From JAWLCG01 sp041687295 (lineage in GTDB: Bacteria > Planctomycetota > Phycisphaerae > SM23-33 > FEN-1343), in assembly GCA_041687295.1 (NCBI GenBank), contig JAWLCG010000257.1, forward strand, positions 1 to 7,505: 7,505 nt of DNA. The letters run 5' to 3'. Positions 1 through 4,579 of the stretch are shown in pieces (within the stretch, counting starts at the first letter, position 1; the number at the start of each line of letters is the position of its first letter). A program made the translations under genes and the position numbers. The notes beneath the pieces were generated by a model. That model did no database searches. It saw only the letters and a list, made by a program, of their open reading frames with translations, and was not told where the DNA came from.

Positions 1-70
1 GGGCACGGCCCGCCACGAAGGCGGCGGGGGTCGCCGGGGCGCCAGGCGCCATCGACGGCGGGCCGTGCCC
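1..70. repeat. Perfect 14-bp inverted repeat, possible hairpin
   Basis: Bases 1-14 (GGGCACGGCCCGCC) are the exact reverse complement of bases 57-70. The 42-base spacer is itself GC-rich and carries GGCGCC twice (38-43 and 45-50). As RNA this would form a very stable stem. It lies just upstream of the promoter of the plus-strand gene. No T-tract follows, so it is not a textbook intrinsic terminator. It could end an upstream transcript or be a dispersed repeat. The left arm starts at the window edge, so the repeat may be longer. Confidence 0.6.
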
Positions 71-89
71 GCCCTACGGGATGGCCGGG

Positions 90-119
90 TCGCAACTTTC
101 CCTGCGCGTGGCGTATAAT
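90..119 (+). promoter_or_regulatory. Candidate sigma-70-type promoter for the secreted protein gene
   Basis: A perfect TATAAT lies at 114-119, which stands out in such GC-rich DNA. The best -35 candidate is TCGCAA at 90-95, only 3 of 6 matches to TTGACA with an 18-base spacer, so the -35 is weak. Transcription would begin near 125-127, almost at the Shine-Dalgarno, giving a leader of only about 14 bases. This is inferred from sequence; the -10 match is the only strong element. Confidence 0.4.
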
Positions 120-125
120 TCTCCA

Positions 126-133
126 AGGGGAGG
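126..133 (+). promoter_or_regulatory. Strong Shine-Dalgarno fixing the start at 140
   Basis: AGGGGAGG ends six bases before the ATG at 140. That is ideal strength and spacing, and it selects this start over the in-frame ATG at 158 (codon 7), which has no comparable site. Confidence 0.7.
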
Positions 134-139
134 TGTACG

Positions 140-991
140 ATGCGCAGGGGAGTATGGATGACGATTCTGGGGTGGATGGTGCTGGCGGGCGCTTCGCTGG
201 CCCAGCCGGCTGAGTTGCTGGACGAGGTGCAGACCCGCCCGGCCGAGCCGGCGACGCAACCGGCGACGGCGCCGGCGGGTCGGTGGCGCGGGCCGATGGC
301 CCAGCCGATGTTCCGCCCCCGCGGCCTGGCGGTGCCCACCGCCGAGCACCGCACCGCGGCGGCCGATTATCTGCTGCGTCAGCCCGCCCAGGCGACGCCA
401 GAGGCCCCCGCGCCCGCCTACGGCCCCTACCAGCGGCTGGCCGAGCCGGGGCAACTCTACGGCCTGATGAGCCCGCAGACCCCGCCCTCGCCCCCGCAGG
501 CGATGGGGCGCTACCAGTGGCTCACCGAGCCGGGTCCGCCCCCGGGCCAGGCCGATCCGCAGGGGCAGGCGAGCCCCCCGGTCAACCCCGTGCTGGACAT
601 GACCAGCCCGGACCCGCAGGCCCAGCCTGCGCAGACGCCGCCGCCCATCCAGCGGGTGCCCACCCGCGGCGGCGTGCCGGTCACCTGGGCGCCGGGGCCC
701 GGGGCCCTGACGGTCGTCAGGCCGCTACCGGGTCGACCCCGCCCCGAGCAGCGTTTCCCGTGGGATCGGCCCGCGGCGGTTGCCGGGCCGGGCGACCAGT
801 ACGTCTACCAGCCGGGCGATGGGCAGGTCCGCCGGCTGCAGTGGCCCTCGCGGGTGCAGGGGCCCATCGGCCAACCCTACCGCGGGGCCTACGGGCCCGG
901 CGACGTCCCCGGCGGCGTCTACGGCCCGACGATGGGCCGCGAGTTGCTCACCGGCCCCCGCGGCGGTCTGTATGGCCCGCCGGGGCGGTAG
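140..991 (+). CDS. Secreted proline/glycine-rich low-complexity protein, function unknown
   Basis: This is a 283-residue protein of no family I recognise. Residues 1-21 look like a signal peptide: Arg2-Arg3, a hydrophobic core TILGWMVLAGA, and a likely cleavage site after SLA. The mature protein is therefore probably exported. The rest is dominated by Pro, Gly, Ala and Gln with no obvious globular domain. Two related segments occur, YQRLAEPG (97-104) and YQWLTEPG (125-132). A Tyr-Gly-Pro tripeptide recurs at about residues 94, 251, 261 and 278, with three copies crowded into the last 33 residues. No cysteines are visible, and there is no membrane anchor after the signal peptide. A strong Shine-Dalgarno and a TATAAT box precede the gene, which argues that it is expressed. 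It is the only plus-strand gene and stands alone. It could be a matrix or envelope structural protein, but that is speculation. The coding call is fairly sure; the function is unknown. Confidence 0.75.
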   Translation: MRRGVWMTILGWMVLAGASLAQPAELLDEVQTRPAEPATQPATAPAGRWRGPMAQPMFRPRGLAVPTAEHRTAAADYLLRQPAQATPEAPAPAYGPYQRLAEPGQLYGLMSPQTPPSPPQAMGRYQWLTEPGPPPGQADPQGQASPPVNPVLDMTSPDPQAQPAQTPPPIQRVPTRGGVPVTWAPGPGALTVVRPLPGRPRPEQRFPWDRPAAVAGPGDQYVYQPGDGQVRRLQWPSRVQGPIGQPYRGAYGPGDVPGGVYGPTMGRELLTGPRGGLYGPPGR

Positions 992-1056
992 GGGACGGCG
1001 GATCCCGCGGTTGAGAGCCCAGAGTCGCCACCGTCTCCGCAAAGAAAAGAGCGCTC

Positions 1057-1087
1057 GGGTGCCGTGGCTACGGCGTTTGTAGCCACG
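1057..1087. repeat. Hairpin with copy of a dispersed 15-mer
   Basis: CGTGGCTAC (1063-1071) and GTAGCCACG (1079-1087) form a perfect 9-bp stem around a 7-base loop. The 15 bases at 1057-1071 (GGGTGCCGTGGCTAC) recur with a single mismatch at 4565-4579. This suggests a repeat family scattered between genes in this genome. A U-tract is absent, so a terminator role is possible but not shown. Confidence 0.6.
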
Positions 1088-1169
1088 TCGTGAGGCCGTT
1101 GCCGGGCCCGCGGAAACCAGGGACGCACGAGGCCATTTGCCTTTCGGACGTGCTGAAGGGCCCTGGATC

Positions 1170-1195
1170 GGAGCCCCGAAGGGGCGCCAGTTTTT
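1170..1195 (+). terminator. Possible intrinsic terminator of the plus-strand gene
   Basis: Arms 1170-1177 and 1181-1188 pair at 7 of 8 positions around a GAA loop. Five T residues follow at 1191-1195, two bases after the stem. The geometry fits a rho-independent terminator read on the plus strand, about 180 bases after the stop of the secreted protein gene. The same palindrome type (GCCCC-N-GGGGC) recurs downstream without T-tracts, so it may simply be the first unit of the repeat cluster. Confidence 0.4.
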
Positions 1196-1197
1196 AG

Positions 1198-1217
1198 CCG
1201 GGGGCGTGCGCCCCCGG
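1198..1217. repeat. Perfect 8-bp GC hairpin
   Basis: CCGGGGGC (1198-1205) pairs perfectly with GCCCCCGG (1210-1217) around GTGC. It sits three bases after the T-tract of the preceding hairpin. It looks like the second unit of a REP-like palindrome cluster running from 1170 to 1294. Confidence 0.6.
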
Positions 1218-1241
1218 AACAGGGGTCCCCCAATGCACAGC

Positions 1242-1294
1242 GCCCCGACGGGGCGGCAGTGCCGCACCGTGGCGCACTGCCGCCCCTGCGGGGC
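1242..1294. repeat. Long inverted repeat, 21-bp arms
   Basis: Arms 1242-1262 and 1274-1294 match at 19 of 21 positions, with a two-base AC/CA difference, around an 11-base spacer. The outer part of the left arm is itself a palindrome (GCCCCGACGGGGC), as is the matching end of the right arm (GCCCCTGCGGGGC). With the units at 1170 and 1198 it forms a compound palindromic element. It resembles dispersed GC-rich intergenic repeats I recall from planctomycete-like genomes. No transposase gene is present. Confidence 0.65.
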
Positions 1295-1367
1295 TCAATA
1301 TCTAACAACCGCCTCACCGGGGGCTTGGGTTGGAGGTCGATCCGATTGAGCGATCCCAGAGGGCGGT

Positions 1368-2936
1368 CTACTCTTCGTCGGTGGCCTCGAGGTAGAGGCT
1401 GAAGGTGGCGCCGCGGTTGGGGGCGCTCTCGACGTCGATCCATCCGCCGTGGCGGGCGACGACGCCGTAGACGGCGGCCAGCCCATGGCCGGCGGCGCCG
1501 GGCTTGGTGGTGTAGCCGTCCTTGAAGACCTCGGGCACGTCCTTCTGGGCGATGCCGATGCCCGTATCGCGGACGGCCAGGGCGACGAACTCAGTCTGGC
1601 TGGCCTGGCGGGCGGGGGGCACTTCGTCGGGCCGGGCCGGGCGGGTGATCACCCACATCCGCATGGGGCTCTCGGGGTTTTTCTCCCGGCGGGCAAGGAC
1701 GGCGTCGCGGGCGTTGCGGCACAGGTGGATCAGGGCGTCCTCCAGGCCGACCGGGTCGGCCAGCACGCCGGGCAGCTCGTCGACCAGCTGCAGCTCGACG
1801 GCCACCTCGCCGCCGCTGATCTCCTGCAACTTGGGCCCCAGTTGGCGGATCAGGTCGTTCAGGGCCATGGGGATCAGCCCGCCCTCGTCGGCCGGCGGGG
1901 CCGACTCGTGAGGCCTGTCGGGGTGGGTCTGCAGCTCGGTCAGCTGGCGGCGGAGGACCTGGATCTCGGCGGTGAGGCGGCGGGTCTGGCCCTGCACGCC
2001 GCTGCGGAGGCTCCAGAACCACATCAGCCCCAGCAGGATCAGCACGACCACGGCCAGGCTCACCCAGCCGGCCGTCAGCACCCAGGGCTGCTCCAGCAGC
2101 GGCAGGGGCGCCAGCTCGCCGCCGAAGCCGTACTTCGCCTGCAGCGGGATCAGGGCGCCGGTCGTGTTCATCTCGGCCAGGGCCCGCTGGATTCGGCCAG
2201 CCAGGCCGCTCTGGTCCTCCGCCGGCAGGGCCGGGCCGTAACGCTCCTGACGGAACACCGGCACGCCGACGAACTTGACGTCCTCGAGGTTCCAGCTCTT
2301 GGCCGCGTGCAGCACGGCGTTCCGCGGGGCCACCAGGGCCGTCACCCGCCCCCGCTGGACCATCACCACGCCCTCCTGGACATGGCGGGCCGGGTCGAGG
2401 GTGACGTTGGGGTTCACCGCGAACAGCGTGGCGGCCGGGTCGTAGCGGATGATCGCCACCCGGCTGCCGTTGAGGCTCTGGAGGTTGTCGATGTGCTCGG
2501 TGTCGCGACCGACCAGGATGGAGTAGGCCACCGGGTCGGTCGGGCCGGTGAAGCGCCACTGCTGGCGTCGCTCGGCCTCGCCGTCGATGTCGCCCAGGGC
2601 CAGCACGCCGGCCGCCTCGCCGGCGCGGACGGCCTGCATGGCCTTGGCCAGGCCGCTGCGGGCTCCAGGCACGTCGGGCGCATCGTCGGTGAGCAGCTTG
2701 ATCTCGACGGTCAGGCCCAGCCGCTCGGCGACGGCCTGCAGGACATCCACGTCATAGCCGGCCGGCTGCCCGTCCCGGTCCAGAAAGCTGTAGGGTGCGT
2801 GGTTGGCCGAGCCCAGGAACAGCAGCGTCTGGGCCGGTCGGCTGACGGGCTCGGGGGCCTGCTGGGCCCAGAGCGTCCCGCCGGCCAGCAGGCCGACCAG
2901 GACGATCATCCACATTGCCAGGCGGTTGCTCCTCAC
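1368..2936 (-). CDS. Membrane sensor: periplasmic solute-binding domain fused to HATPase_c, no evident HisKA
   Basis: This 522-residue protein appears to sense a small ligand outside the membrane and signal to a cytoplasmic ATPase domain. Residues 1-25 are a signal peptide ending LWAQQ. About 35-272 resembles the SBP_bac_3 amino-acid-binding fold, including APYSFLDRDGQPAGYDVDVL (47-66) and the closing ALAEMNTTGALIPLQAKYG. One membrane helix lies at about 285-308 and a short coiled coil at 313-337. A GHKL ATPase domain follows, with N box HLCRNARDAV (404-413), G1 DTGIGI (457-462), F box around Phe471 and G2 GHGLA (483-487). The usual HisKA helices with an H-E/D-x-x-x-P motif are not seen; the linker has only isolated His338 and His343. 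It may phosphorylate a partner directly or be a degenerate kinase. The start is GTG. It is preferred over the ATG at codon 8 because it keeps Arg2 and Arg5 before the hydrophobic core, although the ribosome site is weak. No response regulator lies in the window. Confidence 0.88.
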   Translation of the reverse strand: MRSNRLAMWMIVLVGLLAGGTLWAQQAPEPVSRPAQTLLFLGSANHAPYSFLDRDGQPAGYDVDVLQAVAERLGLTVEIKLLTDDAPDVPGARSGLAKAMQAVRAGEAAGVLALGDIDGEAERRQQWRFTGPTDPVAYSILVGRDTEHIDNLQSLNGSRVAIIRYDPAATLFAVNPNVTLDPARHVQEGVVMVQRGRVTALVAPRNAVLHAAKSWNLEDVKFVGVPVFRQERYGPALPAEDQSGLAGRIQRALAEMNTTGALIPLQAKYGFGGELAPLPLLEQPWVLTAGWVSLAVVVLILLGLMWFWSLRSGVQGQTRRLTAEIQVLRRQLTELQTHPDRPHESAPPADEGGLIPMALNDLIRQLGPKLQEISGGEVAVELQLVDELPGVLADPVGLEDALIHLCRNARDAVLARREKNPESPMRMWVITRPARPDEVPPARQASQTEFVALAVRDTGIGIAQKDVPEVFKDGYTTKPGAAGHGLAAVYGVVARHGGWIDVESAPNRGATFSLYLEATDEE

Positions 2937-3056
2937 GAGTGCCTATGCCTTTCTGCTCCGTCGGGTCGGCCCGTCCATAACCATAGAATAAGAACGCATC
3001 ACGCCGGTCAGGGCAGCGCCGCGAACCTCGCAGCCGACCTACCCGGGCCCGGGCCG

Positions 3057-3142
3057 GGTTGTGCAAACACCCAGTATCAAGGCCAAGCGGAGCCATATCA
3101 AGGGTATCGGGCGAAAAACAGGGAGTCTGCACAACCTGTGCA
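3057..3142. repeat. TTGTGCA repeats flanking the sensor promoter
   Basis: GGTTGTGCA (3057-3065) is the exact reverse complement of 3128-3136. The right copy also forms a 15-bp palindrome, TGCACA-ACC-TGTGCA (3128-3142). The three half-sites bracket a candidate promoter at 3073-3101. This could be an operator with sites on both sides of the promoter, or a structural repeat. The 11-mer GCACAACCTGT (3129-3139) recurs inverted at 4442-4452. Confidence 0.45.
3073..3101 (-). promoter_or_regulatory. Candidate promoter for the sensor gene
   Basis: Read on the minus strand, TTGATA (3101-3096, 5 of 6 to TTGACA) is followed after exactly 17 bases by GATACT (3078-3073, 4 of 6 to TATAAT). Transcription would start near 3066, leaving a leader of about 130 bases before the GTG at 2936. 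The same bases contain a direct repeat TATCAAGG at 3075-3082 and 3096-3103, spaced 21 bases, which may be regulatory or a by-product of the promoter motifs. Confidence 0.4.
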
Positions 3143-3176
3143 ACCCGCCCGAGAGCTCGGAGTTTCCAGCCGGGCC

Positions 3177-3194
3177 GCCCGTTGAGAAACGGGC
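3177..3194 (-). terminator. Hairpin just after the SGNH hydrolase stop, possible terminator
   Basis: GCCCGTT (3177-3183) pairs perfectly with AACGGGC (3188-3194) around a four-base loop. It begins two bases after the minus-strand stop codon (3199-3197). No U-tract follows, so it may stop transcription only with help, or protect the 3' end. Its position at the end of the STAS-SGNH unit supports an end-of-operon role. Confidence 0.45.
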
Positions 3195-3196
3195 TG

Positions 3197-3835
3197 CTAC
3201 GCCCCGAGCGTCTCCAGCCAGACCTGGGCCATCAGGGCATGGCCCTCGAGGTTGGGGTGGACGCCGTCGGTCGTCCAGCGGCGTCCCCGCCCGGCGGCGA
3301 TGGCGCGGGCGAAGGCGGCGTGCACGGGCACGCAGAAGGCGTCGAATCTGCCGGCCAGGGCGTCGACGGCCTCGATGTAGGGCACAAGCAGGCGGTTGCC
3401 CTCGCTGTCGGGCTGCTCGCCGAGCACGCCGGGGGTCATCAGGATCAGCCCGCAGCCGGGGCAGGCCGCGCGGGTCCGCTCGAGCAGCTCGCGGTAGGTC
3501 GCCACGAACTCCTCCAGCAGTACGCCGGGGGCCTTGCCGTCCAGCTGGCGCCAGACGTCATTGATGCCGATCGACACGCTGAGCCAGTCGGGCCGGCGGT
3601 CCAGGACGTCCTGCTGCCAGCGCGGCACCAGGTCGATCACGCGGTCGCCGCCGACGCCGACGTTGATGAACTCGATCCGCCGCTGGGGGTGGCGGGCGGC
3701 CGACTGGGCGGCCAGGAACATCACGTAGCCGCGGCCCAGCGGCGCGTGGTCGCCCCGCCGGCCACAGTCGGTAATGCTGTCGCCGATCATCACGACGCGC
3801 TGGCCGTTGCGGATCACAAAATCGCTCGGGGGCAT
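3197..3835 (-). CDS. SGNH/GDSL-family hydrolase (esterase or lipase-like)
   Basis: This 212-residue protein is predicted to hydrolyse an ester such as an acyl or acetyl group; the substrate cannot be told. All four family blocks are visible. Block I is GDSITD with the nucleophile Ser20. Block II is VGVGGDRV with an oxyanion Gly at 62-63. Block III is GINDVW with Asn92, and block V is DGVHPN with Asp190 and His193. The length is typical of a single-domain SGNH hydrolase. There is no signal peptide or membrane helix, so it should be cytoplasmic. The arrangement recalls the rhamnogalacturonan acetylesterase/XynE-like branch, but that is only an impression. The ATG start is supported by GGAGAAGGGA ending five bases upstream. 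It lies 44 bases after the STAS gene in the same direction and is probably cotranscribed. A hairpin follows the stop codon. Confidence 0.92.
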   Translation of the reverse strand: MPPSDFVIRNGQRVVMIGDSITDCGRRGDHAPLGRGYVMFLAAQSAARHPQRRIEFINVGVGGDRVIDLVPRWQQDVLDRRPDWLSVSIGINDVWRQLDGKAPGVLLEEFVATYRELLERTRAACPGCGLILMTPGVLGEQPDSEGNRLLVPYIEAVDALAGRFDAFCVPVHAAFARAIAAGRGRRWTTDGVHPNLEGHALMAQVWLETLGA

Positions 3836-3879
3836 GCGAATCCCTTCTCCGGGCCAGCCCGGCCCGATCAGCCATGCAC

Positions 3880-4227
3880 CTACAGGTTTGCCAGGGCCTC
3901 CTGCTCACTGGCACAGAACCGGAAGAGCTTGTGGATGCTCATGATCTTGAAGATCTTCATCAGATCGGGCCGAAGCCCCGCCAGCACGACCTGCCCGTTG
4001 ATGGCGTCGGCCTTGGTCCGCAGCGAGATCAGAACGCCCAACGCCTGGCTGGACAGGAACTTGACCTTCGAGAAGTCCAGCACCAGCTTGCGGACGGCCT
4101 GGGCCTCGACGAGATGGTAAAGCTCCTGGGCGATGGCATCAATGCATCGGCTGTCGAGCATGGAGACGTCGCGGAAGTTCACGACCGTCACGCCATGGAT
4201 GTCGTGGACGAGCAGCTGTGCGGGCAT
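3880..4227 (-). CDS. STAS-domain protein, anti-sigma-factor antagonist type
   Basis: This 115-residue single STAS domain is the length expected for SpoIIAA/RsbV-type proteins, which bind an anti-sigma-factor kinase and are switched off by serine phosphorylation. Residues 47-70 hold the signature strand and loop, KLVLDFSKVKFLSSQALGVL. A gapless alignment to the B. subtilis SpoIIAA segment FMDSSGLGV puts Ser60 at the phosphorylated serine. The preceding Asp is replaced by Ser59, and the following Ser-Gly by Gln-Ala. Phosphorylation is therefore possible but the loop is altered. The start is fixed by a strong GGAGG site six bases before the ATG. It heads a short unit with the SGNH hydrolase and follows a repeat-rich gap. 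No RsbW-like partner is adjacent. It may control sigma activity, a phosphatase or another partner switch, which remains inference. Confidence 0.9.
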   Translation of the reverse strand: MPAQLLVHDIHGVTVVNFRDVSMLDSRCIDAIAQELYHLVEAQAVRKLVLDFSKVKFLSSQALGVLISLRTKADAINGQVVLAGLRPDLMKIFKIMSIHKLFRFCASEQEALANL

Positions 4228-4254
4228 ACGAATCCTCCGGCCTGTTCAGCACGG

Positions 4255-4270
4255 CCCGGGTCGCCCCGGG
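4255..4270. repeat. CCCGGG-TCGC-CCCGGG palindrome in the STAS leader
   Basis: Two CCCGGG hexamers at 4255-4260 and 4265-4270 are separated by TCGC and can pair as a 6-bp hairpin. It lies 17 bases upstream of the STAS Shine-Dalgarno, so it would fall in that gene's leader if transcription starts farther upstream. Such motifs arise easily at this GC content. Confidence 0.3.
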
Positions 4271-4348
4271 TGCCAGGCCCGCCAATGGGGCCCTGCCATC
4301 CCATCGGCCGGATCGAGGGGCGGCATGACTTTTTTGCGGCCATGTAGG

Positions 4349-4395
4349 GTGTGCAGGTTCTGCCCGAAGCGCAGCGCCGGGCAGGTCCTGCACAC
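4349..4395. repeat. Long inverted repeat, 18-bp arms
   Basis: Arms 4349-4366 (GTGTGCAGGTTCTGCCCG) and 4378-4395 match at 16 of 18 positions around an 11-base spacer. A two-base mismatch sits in the middle, the same architecture as the 1242-1294 element. On the minus strand it is followed by an A-run rather than a U-run, so it is not a classical terminator there. It lies about 120 bases upstream of the STAS start. Confidence 0.6.
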
Positions 4396-4457
4396 GGAAC
4401 CCCGACGCAAAGCAGTGCGAAGGGCCTGCCGCCACCGCCCTACAGGTTGTGCCGTAG

Positions 4458-4484
4458 GCCGGGTCGAGCGGAGCGAGGCCCGGC
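4458..4484. repeat. GC hairpin of a dispersed intergenic repeat type
   Basis: GCCGGG (4458-4463) pairs with CCCGGC (4479-4484) around a 15-base loop reading TCGAGCGGAGCGAGG. This phrase resembles intergenic repeat units I recall from planctomycete genomes, but that is memory and not a search result. The 11-mer ACAGGTTGTGC just upstream (4442-4452) is shared, inverted, with 3129-3139. Confidence 0.4.
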
Positions 4485-4513
4485 GAGCCCAGGGCGGCGC
4501 CGGCGCCCTCGCC

Positions 4514-4541
4514 GCCGGGCCGCGCTTGGGCGCGACCCGGC
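4514..4541 (-). terminator. Strong hairpin downstream of the GspE-like gene
   Basis: Arms 4514-4525 and 4530-4541 match at 11 of 12 positions around TTGG. Read on the minus strand the one mismatch becomes a G-U wobble, so the minus-strand RNA is fully paired while the plus-strand RNA is not. The stem begins 34 bases after the minus-strand stop codon. There is no U-tract, so this is a candidate 3'-end structure or factor-dependent terminator for the dnaA-STAS-GspE unit. Confidence 0.45.
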
Positions 4542-4564
4542 CTCCGCACGCCACCGAACGTGTT

Positions 4565-4579
4565 GGGTGCCGTAGCTAC
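4565..4579. repeat. Second copy of the dispersed 15-mer, overlapping a stop codon
   Basis: GGGTGCCGTAGCTAC differs at one base from 1057-1071. Here it covers the stop codon (4578-4576) of the GspE-like gene, and the inverted partner arm seen at 1079-1087 is absent. It may be a partial repeat insertion at the gene end or a coincidence. Confidence 0.35.

Larger units (their letters stand above)
992..1367. other. Gene-free stretch with clustered GC palindromes
   Basis: No convincing gene lies in these 376 bases between the convergent ends of the plus-strand secreted protein gene and the minus-strand sensor gene. Short open frames here lack start signals and family features. The stretch holds at least four hairpin-forming elements (1063-1087, 1170-1188, 1198-1217, 1242-1294), listed separately. 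Both flanking genes end here, so some of these structures may terminate transcription. Confidence 0.7.
4228..4575. other. Gene-free, repeat-rich stretch upstream of the STAS-SGNH unit
   Basis: These 348 bases hold no convincing gene. They separate the end of the GspE-like gene from the STAS gene, both read on the minus strand. They contain inverted repeats at 4255-4270, 4349-4395, 4458-4484 and 4514-4541, plus the Shine-Dalgarno of the STAS gene near 4231-4238. I see no clear -35/-10 pair for the STAS gene. A run of six A on the minus strand (plus-strand T-run at 4330-4335) is the only AT-rich patch. Confidence 0.65.

Noticed and set aside
283..1267. Alternative frames over the secreted protein gene (plus 283-1014, minus 725-1267)
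   Set aside because: They lack the signal peptide, promoter and Shine-Dalgarno of the 140-991 frame and show shadow-type Arg/Ala/Pro composition.
1449..3185. Plus-strand open frame of 578 codons opposite the sensor gene
   Set aside because: It mirrors the minus-strand gene, which has clear domains. Its translation is Gly/Ala/Gln/His-rich with no family motif, as expected for the antisense of a high-GC gene.
3059..4120. Plus-strand open frame of 353 codons
   Set aside because: Antisense to the SGNH and STAS genes, both of which have full family signatures.
4330..4335. T-run as a plus-strand terminator
   Set aside because: No plus-strand gene precedes it and no good stem lies directly before the run.
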